Assembly (NCBI GenBank): GCA_013350335.1
Contig: CM023539.1
Span: 28,203,043-28,267,042 of the forward strand
Direction: 5' to 3'
DNA from: Chimonanthus salicifolius
Taxonomy: Eukaryota; Streptophyta; Magnoliopsida; Laurales; Calycanthaceae
DNA length: 64,000 nucleotides
Shown: one piece after another, positions 1 through 11,697 of the stretch
Layout of the letters: each line of letters opens with the position of its first letter
Position numbering within the stretch: the first letter of the stretch is position 1
Position numbers and translations under genes: made by a program
The notes under the pieces: model-generated
What the model saw: the letters and a program-made list of their open reading frames with translations, nothing else
What the model was told of the DNA's origin: nothing
Database searches by the model: none

Positions 1-1055
1 CATGGGGTTCGGCCATACACTTTGGCCGAACCCTATGGTGTATAATTTCCAATTATAACATTAATAATCCATACTTAGAAAGTTTCCTATTTTAGCATCC
101 AACTTCCATAATTACAAAATTGCCATTCATGGCCAACCTTCCATAAATAGATGCTTTCTAATTTAGCAACCTCTTTCCATAAACTAGATAGTTTCCTAAA
201 TTGGAAACCATCTTTCCATAATTGAAATGCTTTCCAAATTTAGCAACCTCTTTCCAAAAATAGAAACCTTCCCATTTTAAACACCTCCTTCTATTTTTAG
301 AAGGTTTCCAAATTTAATCTCTACCTTTCAAAATTAGAGACTTTCTAATTTAATCTCTACTTTCCATCTTAATCTAAGGTTCATAATTAGATAGTTTCTA
401 ATTTTATCACCACCTTAGATTCTTTTCTAAATTAATATCCATAATTAGAAAGTCCAAATGAATAATCATCTTCCATTATCTTCATTTAATAAATCAACAA
501 AATAAGTTCAAAGCCGATCCATACATTGGATACTTTCTAAATTAGTAAACTTCCTCCATGGGGTACGGCCATAGACCATGGCCGAACCCTATGGTTCCAA
601 AATCCTTAATCATTACCAACTCAACTCCATTAAAAATTATGAAAGCTCTTCCATATTTTTCCTTTCATGGTTTCCAATCCATAAACATAATAAATCAGTC
701 CACATTATTCAATGTCTGAGAAACCCCAAATCCATTAAAATTTATTAATAACCTTTCCATGGGGTTCGGCCATGTATCTTATTCCATGGTTTTTCTCCCA
801 TAAAATAACCAACCATCTTTCATGGGGTTCGGCCCTTCACCATGGCCGAACCCTGTGGTTTATCAACCTCTTCTTAAACCACTTTAAATCCCTTTTAAAA
901 CATGCATAATCAGTCCATGGTTTTCAACCCAAAAACCCATAATTTAAACCATGTCTTTCCATGGTTTTTGTCATTAAAATTTATTAATCAACTCCATAAA
1001 TTATAAGCAACAACCTTCCATGGGGTTTGGCCCTTCATCATGGCCGAACCCTATG
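1..1055. repeat. Dyad array GGTTCGGCCAT / ATGGCCGAACC in LTR A
   Basis: Imperfect hairpin units of about 30 bp occur at 4-36, 558-591, 826-856 and 1023-1053, with a half unit near 765. Each has arm GGTTCGGCCAT, a short loop, and arm ATGGCCGAACC. Spacers between units are unrelated A/T-rich sequence. In the element's orientation they lie downstream of the donor-like site. Confidence 0.85.
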
Positions 1056-1104
1056 GTATAGCCAATTCTCTTAAACCATCTAAACCATAAATCAAAACAT
1101 CAAA

Positions 1105-1114
1105 CTACTAACCG
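1105..1114 (-). other. Putative splice donor in LTR A
   Basis: On the minus strand CG is followed by GTTAGTAGT. The site corresponds in position to GTTAGTATC in the LTR at 48773-51890 and GTAAGTAT in others: just after the leader and just before the dyad array. Confidence 0.4.
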
Positions 1115-1288
1115 TTTTCCACGATTGATTCTTGTTCTTCCCTCGCTTGATCTTTCTCTTCCAATCTTCTTCTCCTTTCCCTTTGCTGGCCGAACAACCT
1201 TCTTGCTGATTTCCTTCTTCTTGTTTTGGCGTGAATGGGAATTGAGAGTGAGAGAGAGAGAGAGAGAGATCGGCCTATGGGGTGTTTT

Positions 1289-1298
1289 CTTATATAAG
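1289..1298 (-). promoter_or_regulatory. TATA box of LTR A
   Basis: CTTATATAAG reads as a TATA box on the minus strand. A (CT)n tract begins about 20-30 bp downstream (1270-1248), a likely start region, and a donor-like site follows about 150 bp later. Inferred from sequence only. Confidence 0.5.
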
Positions 1299-2433
1299 CT
1301 CCCCTTTATCTAAATGGGGAAGGTGCCATGCGCCCCTCCCTTTCTTATTTTTGTAATGCCGTGTGCCCCCTTGCTTAGGTTAGAAATTGCCATTCTTTTA
1401 ATTAAGGAAAGGCCCTCTTTATTTTATCCAATGTCTTTCCATAATTCAACTCCTAAATCTCTCCATTCCATGCGCATAACTGTCAAAGATTTTCTCATAT
1501 CAAATTTGGCCATGCAATCGTCCAAATTATTTGAGATCTTATTTATTTAAATATCCCCTCAATTTAATCCTAAATATCTTCCTAAGATATTGTAGCATGT
1601 TATCATAGATATGAAAAATCCCAAAAGAATATCTCTATACACAGCCATGCACAATTTTATTTAAACTTGGACATTTTCTTAAAATATGCAAATCCAATTT
1701 AATTAGAAAAGTCCCTCTTTAAATTTTCTAGCATATCACCTAGATATGCATAACACTCATGCGCATAAACATGGATTTAATATCTATAATTCGGCCATGT
1801 AAAATTATCCATTCTTAATCCCTTTATGCGCATGCAATCTTCCAAATCCCTTATTTATTACTAATTAAATCTAATCCCATTTAATTTATTTGAAACCATT
1901 TACTAAAACCAGTTGGGTCTTAATTGGGCCAATGACCCAATTCTTTGCCCAATTTAAGATCCATAACTAATATTCATAAATTAATTGGATTATTTTCATA
2001 CAAAGTAATTAACTGAAAATCCGAGGTGTTACAGGGCCAAAGGGCTCCGAGGTAACCAGTCCAAAAACCCTGCGCAGAGGGAGGAGTCCACGCTCTATCG
2101 GTAATTCCGATTAACACAAGTGGGGAGGTATAACAGTGACCTGGTGGTGCCGTCACAAAACACTGCGGACGTAAATGGCCAAGGGAACACCTTGATATGG
2201 TTTCATTATATCAAGGAAAATGTTATTATGATTTGTATGGTATTTGATATGGAGATTGGGTGAGGGACCATTGGTATATGACACCCATGACATGACACAT
2301 ACATTTGCATGATTGAATATGATTATCATGCGTTGTTTTTGGTACTATGATATGTTTATAGTTTTTAATATGATGTTCTTATTCTGATTTTTATATTGAT
2401 CCTATGTGTATAACCCTATTTGGAATTCCTACT

Positions 2434-2469
2434 GGGCGCGTTGACTAACGCCCTACTTCTACCCTTTAG
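2434..2469 (+). other. Branch-point hairpin and 3' splice site of LTR B
   Basis: GGGCGCGTT (2434-2442) pairs with AACGCCC (2447-2453). The loop side carries CTAAC (2445-2449), a good plant branch-point match. It is followed by a pyrimidine-rich run and TTTAG ending at 2469. Branch A to AG is about 20 nt. The layout is repeated in the other long LTRs. Confidence 0.5.
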
Positions 2470-2720
2470 ATGATGGAACATGAAATGGAAAGGACATGGG
2501 ACGTGAAGAGAGCCAAGCTTAGGAGCTTGGGCAGACTATGTTTACTTTACTTAATTAATTTTGGAACAATGTATTTGAGATAATTAACATTTTGGGATTG
2601 TAATAACTTAGTTTATTTTGCTATGGTTGGATGAATGATTTGGATATTTAAGTTTTCATTAATTTATAAAGCATGTGAACTGTTTTAGTGGACTCAGTCC
2701 ACGCACACGTATTGTTGTCC

Positions 2721-2755
2721 AGTTAAGGGTCGGGTTTGGAAACCCGGACTTAGCT
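2721..2755 (+). other. Conserved U5 hairpin of LTR B
   Basis: Outer stem AGTTAAG with CTTAGCT, inner stem CGGGTTT with AAACCCG. Same position, about 100 bp before the LTR end, as in all the long LTRs. The inner stem differs in sequence from other families but still pairs. Confidence 0.75.
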
Positions 2756-2854
2756 CACGTCGTGACGTTCCCGCTCTCTTTCACTCTTTATAACAAATAT
2801 ATATATATATATATACTCTGATTTTCGGCGAGAGAAAAAGGGCGGGGCGTTACA

Positions 2855-4550
2855 CTTTTTGCATTTAGTGATTAACTAAGCTCTAACTCATTGTTCTCCC
2901 CTATGGTTTAATGGACATTTTTCGTGCAGTAAGGTTTGTTTGCCCCTGCACAAGCTAAGTTCCAGTTTAGTTGATGTCTTCCATAAATCAAGCTAATGTC
3001 CTACCTTCCTTAGAGTCTTTTCCCCATTCTCCAAGTAATCTTTTGTAACTTCTTTGACTCATCTCCCCCATGGAGTAAGCGAAAGTTTTTAGCTTCTCCA
3101 GTTTCTCTCCCCCATAAACATAGCTGCTTCTAAGTTTATTTTCCTTCAAGCTTCCTTTCAAGCTTGCATTCACCTTCCTCCTTATACTGTCATGACCAGT
3201 GACAACAGCTAATTAGCACATATTTTGTGCTTCCTCAAATTCCAAGGGTGTGTGCAATATCTCAACCCGATCCTTATCTCCCTAACAACTTGCATGTTAG
3301 TTTAAAATCCATGTTAAAATAGACATGAGATAGAAGGTATTTTATTTATTTAGCACACACAAAAAAAGAGAAAATCAAGCCATATCATTTCATTGATAAA
3401 CATATCAATACATATGGTTTGGGAGAGGGGCAAATAGATGTTTAGACAAACATTAACATAGTTTTTCCAAAATATAAACATGGAAAAACTATCCTAATCA
3501 GAGCCATTTGTGAGGAGGAGATGCTGTAGGAGAAGGGTCGGTACGTCAGGAAAGGTTGATGATTGATTTTCGTAATGCAGAGAATTCTTCATGGGTACTC
3601 TAAGTGATTCTTTCCATGTAGTCATCTAGCCCATCCAGATGTGTCTCAATTTGAGAGACCATCTTCGATTTTGCAGATAAATCGAATTAGGGTTTGTGAC
3701 TCAGGGGTGTCTGCATTTTCGACATTCACTCCTCATTCTTCAATAGAGCTGCCCAGCAAGGAGATTATTTCTGCTTCGGTTCTCAGGTTTTGTCCAGTTT
3801 AAGACCTGAGAGAGTACCGAAAGGCTGGATGTAGTCCTAGGGGCAGGAATTTTTCTATGAGGAGTACTCTTAGGAGCAGAGCTCGATTATGGAGTATCCT
3901 GCACGAATCTGGGTGATCTTCTGAGGAAATGAGAGCTGGACTCAGGAATTTTTCCAGTAGTCGAAGACAGAGATTTAGCTGTCTCCCTTTTCGACATGGT
4001 TTGGGAAGAGTTGGCCGAGGCTTATCCGAACACTAAATCTCACAAACACGGTGACACCCTTGCTTCTTGAAGTGAGAGAAGCAAAAACCCTATGTTTTTC
4101 CAGCGAGATTTCGCTCTGGGAGGTCATATCGACTAATCTAGGTCATGGGAGGAGAGGAGCAAATCGCCAGAACTCTGCGGGAGGAAGATCGATGATTTTG
4201 TATTGATTTGTCGTTTTCGCAGAAAGAGACCCTTTTTAACTTACTCTTTTTGATTCATCGACGGGTTGTGACCAACGACCAGTTTGTGTCGATATGTAGA
4301 TAAATATTGACATGTCTCCCTTTTCAATTTTCTCCCTTTCAGACAGTGTTCTGATTTCCAACAGTACCGACCTGTCTGTTCCTCCGACTAGTCTATCATT
4401 CTACCTAAGTTTTAAACTTGATGTATGACTGGGTATTTTGTGTGTGTATGTGCATGCGATGTTCATAGTTCATAAAGTTTTGCTTATAGACCTTTGAATG
4501 CCAGTGATGATACATACATTCACACTGTTTTTGTGCCATTTGAAGATTTA
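2855..4550 (-). mobile_element. Decayed interior of a minus-strand Copia-like element (3' part)
   Basis: Flank between LTR B and the element at 4551-6493. It is continuous with 6494-7772 once the 4551-6493 insertion and one ATTTA copy are removed. It holds one readable decayed ORF (3484-3997, minus). CT-rich blocks with CTCCCCC (3060-3120) resemble the region just inside the PPT of the Copia remnant at 48120-48772. Near 4260-4420 a few CCGACC/GGTCG half-palindromes occur. Assignment to the same element as the PBS at 11639-11650 is inferred from orientation and nesting only. Confidence 0.45.
3484..3997 (-). pseudogene. Decayed retroelement accessory ORF (unknown protein)
   Basis: A minus-strand ATG at 3997-3995 opens a Ser/Arg/Pro-rich N-terminus (SSHFLRRSPRFVQ is readable). 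It is followed by stops and frameshifts, then a coiled-coil-like C-terminus (QIETHLDGLDDYMERITES) ending near 3540. A basic, Ser-rich start and a helical end resemble the accessory ORF split over 48727-56608, so this could be a deletion derivative of the same kind of gene. No catalytic motif is visible and the family is not firmly recognised. Confidence 0.3.
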
Positions 4551-6493
4551 TGTTGTGTAAATTTTAAATTTATAACTTACAAGTGTACGAACCATTTAAT
4601 AGTATAGCGTTAAGAGTGCGAGGTCGATCCCACAAGAAAATAACAAAATATATGAAATTGAAATGTTATGATTAAAGAAAATGTAGATCTTTAGAAATAA
4701 CCTAAATATGAAAATCAAGTTCTAATTTTTACAAATATGACTTCAAATTAGTTGCATTCCAGTTTTAAGAAACTAATATAAAAATTAGAGTATCATCATC
4801 TAAATCTAAAATTTAACCAATTAATCCAATTCATTTAAAGTAATGGCATAGATCTAGATTTTATAAATAATCTCAAACCAATTTAAGAGAACAAAATTAA
4901 AATGCAATTAAATCAATCTCAACCTAGTTCAAAAGAATTCAAGAGAATAAGAAAAGAATAAAAAATTTAACAAAAATAATAAAATATTCACATAATGTAC
5001 AATGGAATTGAGACAAGTAATTAGGGTGGCATATTATCCCATTTAAAGATAAAATCATGGCCTAGACTATGAAATCTTAAAAAACTATCAAATATATATT
5101 CAAATTTGTCTTTTATCAAAACTCCAATTAAAAATATTATGCCTTCCATTGAATAAGAAATTCTCAATTCAAACCTTAGGCTTGGGCAGAACCTTTCCAA
5201 ATCTAAAAGAAGCTGTTCTTAAAAAGAACCTTAGACTGAGAAGATCAAGTTCCACCAATCCTAAAAAGGGTTCTGCTTTTCCTTGAAATTTCTCAAAATA
5301 ATTTCTAGCGCAACATTTATAAGAGAAAAAAAAAAATTCAAACTATCATTACACGATATTTAATAATTGAAAAACTATACATCTAAAATAAGCTACTGTG
5401 AATTTTATTCAAATAAATCGAAATATGGAATTACAATGCTTTTGAAGTTTTTGCATCAAAGACATGAAATAAAAATAAAAATACAAGAACTCACAGATAA
5501 AATTTGAATATTCCTTTCTTTTCTAGTCTTCTCAGTCTCCAGTCCTTGCACATCTTAGTTCCTTGCTCCAATTCAAATTTTACAATGCCTGAACCCTTTT
5601 ATTTATAATGCTCAAAAGAAACTGAATTAGGCAAGGCTTGGAGAGAATTCCTTCATAATTCTCTCTCCAAAACTTTCTTCAAAATTCTCTCTCTTTTATT
5701 TATCAAAATTTACGATCTTTTCCAAGCCATGGTCAAATTTTGTAGATAATCGACCATGATTTTAGGGATTTTGGATTAATTTGGAAAGAATGGTGCAAAT
5801 CCCGTTTTTCTACGCATGCACCAATTTGAAGTTCAATTTTGACCTTGTTAAGTCCTAATCATGAAATTTCATAAACTACAAAGTTATAGCCCTTGAAGTC
5901 TTCTTTCCAACGCAATAAGAATGAATGCAATCAAACATTGGAGTAAAACGTTATGGCCAAAATACTAAAATTGTGTCAAAATATTCCTCCTTCCAAAATT
6001 CACTCTAGTCAATCCAAATCCCATTTTTTTCTCTCATTCTTGCTTCCACAATTCTTCACACGAATTCACTGGTCTCACTTGGTCTTTTGGACTTGGATTC
6101 CATACTTGGACTTTTATCTGGCCCTAGAATACTGGTGGACTTTGACTTATAGGCTTCAGACTCAAACAACAGGTCCATTTGTGTGTTTATAAATTTCTAC
6201 CACCTTTACAATTTAACACAGTCTAAAATTATTATTATAATTCAAACTCTCATATCCAGATTTAAGTTATAATAATTTACAATAATTTCAAAATCAAAGG
6301 TGGTAAAAATTACAAACTTTCGAAAAATAGAACTATGGCCCATTTTTCTGCATTTTAATTCCTTTTTTTTTTTTGTATTCTCACAAATACACTGCAAAAC
6401 TTGAAAACTTTATTAAACGCATCTAATATACACAAATCAAAAGTTAACTAATCCAAAATTAAAGGGTAAAATAGTTATTTTCAGTACTCAACA
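4551..6493 (-). mobile_element. Solo LTR N, TSD ATTTA, distinct family
   Basis: Starts TGTTGTGTAA and ends TACTCAACA, so the termini are TGTTG..CAACA. It is flanked by a perfect 5-bp duplication ATTTA (4546-4550 and 6494-6498). The 1943-bp, A/T-rich sequence has no ORF of note and lacks the modules of the long TGTAA families. Orientation is uncertain; minus is preferred because TGTTGAGTACT followed by a T-rich start is the more LTR-like beginning. The block near 4580-4640 (GTGTACGAACC, GGTCGATCCCACAAG) looks like a conserved part of a dispersed family. TG..CA ends with a 5-bp duplication fit a solo LTR. Confidence 0.8.
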
Positions 6494-7772
6494 ATTTAAT
6501 TATCCTTTTGAAGGTAGGCACAAAACATGGATTAGAGATCTCTCTTGGATCCAAACCAATCCAAGTACATTGGGAACATTTAATTTACCAATTCAAACAT
6601 ATTGTCCAGGTGTGTGATGTCATTTGATGCGGCATTTTAAGGCTTTGGCAAAGGCAAGGTGTCTATGAACAAAAGTCATTCCACATAATGTAATATTAGA
6701 TTGAGACACAAAGCACAATGGTCATACATTCATTTCCTGTTTTGAATATGGTTACCATGCATATGGAAATGAAGTATGATGCTACACACGCAGCTCTCAT
6801 GCCTGTTATCATGTTATTATCCAAAACACGACATACACTTTCACCATTCTTCCAAGTATACTCCAATTCCTTTGAAAGAGCTGGTACATAAACGGATTTA
6901 GATAATCACATTTGATCATTTTGATCAACTCTTTTGGTAGGTCACACCAAAAATCTATTTAAGGGCATAGAGCATGTTTCATTCAAAATGGAATTCACAA
7001 ATTTAAGAACTTGGAATGAAACGACACTATGTATGAGTACCATACACACTTTACACATGAGGTAATGCACAAAATACATTCATTTCCTAAAAATGCACAA
7101 ATCACATGGCATATGAAATGAAGTGAGACAAGTATAGTCCAATATAAGAGTGTAAACCTACATGTACAAACAAGTATCTTGCATAAAATCAATTCAATCA
7201 ATCAAATAAGAACATGGATTGAAGGAAAGATACAAGGTGATTCGAAAACATGTTTCAAATGTGAATCCCTTTACACATTTGAACACAATCGTTGTGAGAC
7301 TTGGAATCTAAGTTCACAATCCGGTGATGGCCATTATCAAATCTGGTTTTAATCATGGGTGCCTACCCATTTATCTTTTGAATCAAAATTTTCAGATTTT
7401 GTACCACGATGTTGTCCTAACAAACATATTGTACATGGCCACAAAGGATACTTGAAGGTCATTACCTTCATCAAGTTCCTTTACTTTATCCTTTTCTTCT
7501 CTTGGAGGATTTAGCTTGGACATTTTCAATGGATGAACCATTCACCTATATTCTTAATACACACATTGGCCAAGATAGGTTGTGTCATCCATTGGAGTAG
7601 AAGAGGCAATTTTTTCGTGGATTCTTCTAGCCTCTTTTGTTATTTCATATGTTTTAAATGGTTTAAAGGCATATTATGAAACAACAATGATGAATATGCT
7701 ACAAGTGTTTGATTAAAGTGTATAGCTAATTGATCACTAGTCCAAGTAACTTCGGTCTTTGGGCTGAGTGGT
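6494..7772 (-). mobile_element. Decayed Copia-like interior, middle part
   Basis: Lies between solo LTRs N and C. Read on the minus strand, 7770-6960 is homologous to 37302-37979 on the plus strand, so a second copy of the same element lies about 30 kb away in inverted orientation. Frame fragments such as VKELDEGNDLQVSF are shared by both copies, but stops occur throughout. Around 6700-6790 and 7070-7130 a short block (CATTCATTTCCT..CATATG) is repeated. No domain is recognised. Confidence 0.45.
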
Positions 7773-7861
7773 TGTAACGCCCTCCCCTTTTCACCGAAAA
7801 TCAGAGTCTATTTTTTTTTTTCTAAATCAATAGTGACAAAGGGCGCGGACGTCACGAAGCG

Positions 7862-7897
7862 AGTTAAATCCGAGCTTCGAAAGCCCGGCCCTTAACT
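7862..7897 (-). other. Conserved U5 hairpin of LTR C
   Basis: AGTTAA at one side and CTTAACT at the other pair around an inner stem GGGCTT / AAGCTC (own strand). Equivalent to the hairpins at 2721, 12556, 14082, 21143, 25090, 25951, 44384, 51762, 56389 and 60865. Confidence 0.75.
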
Positions 7898-8238
7898 GAC
7901 CAACCCTACGTGTGCGTGGAATGAAGTCAACGGAGAATGGTTCACACGTAGGAAGCAAGCTTGTGGAATATTACCCTAAGTGCGGAAATTACAATAGTGG
8001 CTAACCTACCATTTTTAGATAGCAGGGAAGATAGTATTCATAATATTACCAAAACATCTCAACATCTCAATGTTCCAAAATAGAAAACCCAACATATAGC
8101 AAGTAATCTGAATTATACAGTCCGACAAGCTAAATTATACCAATACACATTTCCCAAGATAAACTTAAATAAAGGAAATAGTCCGCTCCCCAAGCTCCTA
8201 AGCTTGGCTCTCGTCTCGTTCTTCCGCTCCGCCATCTC

Positions 8239-8292
8239 CTGCGTCATCAGCTAGGGTAGAAGTAGGGCATTGGACAACGCGCCCAGTAGGAC
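8239..8292 (-). other. Branch/3' splice block of LTR C (branch site changed)
   Basis: Own strand: ACTGGGCGCGTTGTCCAATGCCC, where others have CTAAC, then CTACTTCTACCCTAG (AG at 8251-8252) and GACGCAG (AG at 8239-8240). The hairpin is weakened and the branch motif lost, so splicing may be impaired in this copy. Confidence 0.4.
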
Positions 8293-8440
8293 TCCGAGTA
8301 GGGCTAACACATGGATTAGTGATAACAAAGCATATAGATAATAATATAGGGAAAACTGTAGACAATCATATAATGAAACTATAAAGTGAATGCCATGTCA
8401 TGGGTGTCTGTGTTATGAATCCCACCCATCATCCTTAGTA

Positions 8441-8600
8441 TCCCGATGCCATATCCCCCTTGACGGCAAAGCGCTCATGAAGGTAACATCAGCACAAGTA
8501 TCCCCCTTGACGGCAAAGCACTCATCAAGGTAACATCAACACAAGTATCCCCCTTGAAGGCAAAGCACTCATCAAGGTAACATCAACACAAGTATCCCCT
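8441..8600 (-). repeat. Tandem repeat, about 3 units, in LTR C
   Basis: About three copies of a unit near 56 bp built on CCCCCTTGACGGCAAAG and CTCATCAAGGTAACATC. CTTGACG and TCAAGG halves can pair. It occupies the position of the hairpin-repeat module of the other LTRs, and the same CCGTCAAGGGGG element follows the module in LTR G (about 24525). Confidence 0.75.
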
Positions 8601-10331
8601 TGTCATATCCCTCCCATGCCATGCATGAGATGTAGATGCCATATGCCATGTAATATATGTAAATCATAGTCATAAAACCCATCTTAAAACAATCCCATGA
8701 TTATCAAAATAAATCAAAGGAAACTCATCACATAATACCAAAATCCAAACCCATCTTAAAAACAAACCATATAATTTCCAAAATAATTCAAAGAAATCAT
8801 CACTCAATCCATGGCTTACAAAAAGGTAGGAATCCTACCAAATACCGACTAGCGTTCTTTCTTTCGTTTTCGCCCGATAGACCCGGTCGCCGATCCGCGT
8901 ACCGCTTGCAATGTCCGGTACCTTATTACATATTAACCATTAGTCCATGTTTTAACCATTTCTAAGCCCATAAATCATATCTTAGTGGGTTTCTTCACTT
9001 TAGCCAATATTTACCATTTTTGCCACTACTCCTTTACATGATTAATTACTCATTCATTCATGCCTACTTAAGCCCATAATTGATCATTAATTCAATCCCT
9101 TAATGACCCATTTAATCATGACATAACATCATTAAAATTAGCCCTTTAATTCACCTAACCCTTATTCATTTAAACCCATCCAAAACCCCATACTTAACCC
9201 TTTAAATGGTTCATACAATGGGTCATGGTTTCAAAATATCCAATTCATCAAATCTTCCCATGGGGTTTACCTCATGCATTTAAACCACATTGAGTCCATT
9301 ATCCATTCATACCCTTTGGAGGCCATAAACATCATTCACCCTCCAATTTAACCCATCAAAATGCTCACAATTGGGCCATGGGGGTTCGGCCATACACCAT
9401 GGCCGAACCCATGGTGTCCTTTTCCCATTTTTCTTGGGTCCATTGTTACACATTTGAATTTATCACAAGTCCCTCCATGAAGGGGTTTAATTCACACACT
9501 TAAACCCTCATCTTTTACTACATTGGAGTCCATTACAAATATCAACACTAGGTTCATTTTGGTACATTCCAAAACCACCAACATTAAATATATTTTGAGT
9601 CCATCAACTTAGCTACATTCCCATTTGTTTTCTATGGTTCCAAAATACTTAGTCCATCCCAATTTCCCATTATTTTCTTAGGTCTATTTACCACATTTGC
9701 ACCCATCACAAGCCCTTCCATGAAGGGTTTAATTTATACACTTAAATCATCATTCTTAATCACATTCAAGTCCATAAACCTAGCCATATTCCCATTACAA
9801 CTAATAACATTGGGTCCCTTTTGGTCCATCAACACCACCCACATTTCCCAATTATTTTTCCATAATTCATAACCATTAGTCCACCATTGGATCACCATAG
9901 GGTTCATTATCCATTCATGCCTTTTTAAGGCCACCAAATCATTCACATCATTCATACACTCCCTCATAATTCTTTTAAAATTTACAACATTTAATTATTA
10001 AGCACTTAAAATTCTAACCATTCTCCATGCTTCCATTCTTAATTAATTTAAATTACACAATGTCCTCCATTCCTTAAAACCCTAAGAAAATCACACATTA
10101 CCTTCCAATTCCACATAATTCCATGCTTAATAACTTAATTACATTACATTCCTTAATCCATTTATTTTTCCTTAAACTAACCCTAATTTACCCATTAGGG
10201 TTTTGTCCACTTTCCATCCTTCAAATTGATGGATTTAAAATCCATGGCATAAAATCATTTGGCCACCATTAAATTTACAAAATGAATCCCAAATCTTAAA
10301 CCCTAAAAATCCAAAATTTATTGTTTAAGAA

Positions 10332-10345
10332 AATACTTACAATCC
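10332..10345 (-). other. Putative splice donor of LTR C
   Basis: Own strand: GTCGGATT then GTAAGTATT; the intron would begin at 10340. It matches U1 well and is preceded by the GGAGGAGGCGTCGG leader end shared with LTRs E, F and M. Confidence 0.55.
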
Positions 10346-11431
10346 GACGCCTCCTCCAACTTTTGCCACTCCCGTCGGCTTCCTTAGCCTCCTTTCTCCT
10401 TCCTCTCCTTGTTTGATAGGTTAGGATGCTTGATCAATGGTGACAACCTCCAATCTTAGGATCGGCCATAATAGGGTTTGAATTGAGAGAGGGAAAGGAG
10501 GAGATGATGAGAAGAAGATGGTAGATCTTGACCTTAGAATGGTGGACCATGCTTGCACCTCTTCTCTTCTTTCTTCTCTTCTCCTCTTCCTTTCTTAATT
10601 TTCTTCTTCTTTTTCCTTAGAGATGAGGGATGGTGGTGTGGGAGAGCAAGAGAGAAAGAGAATGAAATGAGAGTGAAGTGAAGAGAATGAGATGAAAAAG
10701 TAATAAGATATACTCCACATTAAGTCTCCCACCAACCAAGCTTAGATATTTATCTTGCTTTATGGTGGTGGTTGAGATAACCACCACCCAAGTCCAATGT
10801 GTTTCCTGGTGTTTAGAGCTAAGGTAGCTTGGTCTTCCATTTGACCACCTTTTGACCACCATTTTAACTTAGCTTAATTAATTACTTAATTAGATCATTA
10901 GGTTAATTTAATTAATTCCCATTTTAATTTAATTCCATTTACTTAAATCACCTTTATACATCCACCCATGGTTGACCAATTCAACCATGGTGGTCGGCCC
11001 AACCAAACCTTGGGTCCACACGCCACCTCACTTGGTGATGGTGGAGGTGGGTCCCACTTGACCACATCACCTTGGTCAACTTCAAATTGACTTAGGTGAA
11101 TTGAACCCATTCAATTCATTCCAATTGGATCACCATTGGGCCCATGGCCCAATTACATTTTCATCTTACCCATTTACCTTAAAGCTTACATCATCTTAAT
11201 CCATTCGGTCCCAAATGGGTATTGGGCCCAATTTGACCATCCTTGGCCCAATTGACCACCATTGACCCTTTAAGTAAACTTAAATCCAATCCATAATCCA
11301 TTGGGCCCTAGTTGGGCCTTTGTCCTATATTTTGGTCCATTTACCATTTATTCCATCAAATTTTCCATTTCCACCATTAAAAATAAATAATAACCACATA
11401 TTTATTGATTTAAAAATTTCGGGCCATTACA

Positions 11432-11652
11432 GTGGTCATGGACATTGAAGCTTTATCGATACATTTTCCATAGGCACATACCACTTTCTATTCACCTATT
11501 TTCGAACACATTTATTGATGAAAACAGGTAATTCATTTCATCATAGATAGAGGTTTGGAAATATAATGGCTTTCTCTCATAGCCATTGTTCTAGTATGGA
11601 TCAACTCGGACGGTTAAGTCCTTTCACAAAAGCACGAGGCTCTGATACCAAT
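11432..11652 (-). mobile_element. 5' leader of the minus-strand Copia-like element
   Basis: Between solo LTR C and the LTR beginning at 11653. It contains the primer-binding site. Read on the minus strand, the first ATG after it opens a short decayed frame (MAMRESHYISKPLS) with early stops, perhaps the remains of gag. Continuous with 7772 after removal of element C. Confidence 0.5.
11639..11650 (-). promoter_or_regulatory. Primer-binding site (initiator Met-tRNA type)
   Basis: GCTCTGATACCA is the complement of TGGTATCAGAGC, the usual plant PBS matching the 3' end of initiator methionine tRNA. It lies 2 bp from the LTR edge at 11653, which starts TGAAAG on the plus strand (own end CTTTCA). 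Confidence 0.85.
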
Positions 11653-11697
11653 TGAAAGTCCCATTGTCCACGGTACTAGAACAGCATGATTGACCCG

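Larger units (their letters stand above)
1..2033 (-). mobile_element. Solo-LTR-type element A, left part outside window
   Basis: The right edge ends in GGTGTTACA, so in its own orientation the element begins TGTAACACCTCGG like the other long LTRs here. Read leftwards it has an A/T-rich U3 (about 2033-1300), a TATA box (1289-1298), a CT-repeat-rich leader (about 1270-1113), a splice-donor-like site (CG then GTTAGT, ending at 1112) and then dyads of the GGTTCGGCCAT type. Its 3' half lies left of the window. It sits inside element B, because plus-oriented B sequence resumes directly at 2034. The target duplication would be GGGCC (2034-2038) but its partner is not visible. No coding region is seen. 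Confidence 0.75.
2034..2854 (+). mobile_element. LTR B, 3' part only (interrupted by A)
   Basis: Plus-oriented LTR of the same subfamily as 57616-60991: same hairpin repeat (2087-2125), same GGGTGAGGGACC/CATGACATGACACA block, the same branch-point hairpin, the CCAAGCTT hairpin (2513-2530) and the end GGGGCGTTACA. Its 5' part must lie left of the window, since element A is inserted in it. The 3' flank begins CTTTT at 2855; the matching duplication cannot be checked. Confidence 0.8.
7773..11431 (-). mobile_element. Solo LTR C, TSD GTGGT
   Basis: Plus-strand start TGTAACGCCC and end GGGCCATTACA, flanked by GTGGT on both sides (7768-7772 and 11432-11436). In its own orientation: start TGTAATGGCCCG; U3 with the dyad CCATGGTTGAC..GTCAACCATGG (10967-10990) and ATTGGGCC/GGCCCAAT palindromes; purine/pyrimidine-strand-biased leader (about 10640-10360); donor GTAAGTATT (boundary 10340); few dyads (9378-9415); palindrome GGTAGGAATCCTACC near 8826; tandem repeat (8441-8600); branch/acceptor block (8280-8240); CCAAGC hairpin (8190-8207); U5 hairpin (7862-7897). 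Length 3659 bp, no ORF. The branch-point CTAAC has become CCAAT here, while the AG and pyrimidine tract remain. Confidence 0.93.

Noticed and set aside
7773..11431. Class II (MITE or hAT-like) interpretation of the TGTAAC..GTTACA elements
   Set aside because: Constant TG..CA ends, constant 5-bp duplications and an LTR-like layout fit an integrase-made insertion. hAT elements make 8-bp, Mutator 9-bp and CACTA 3-bp duplications.
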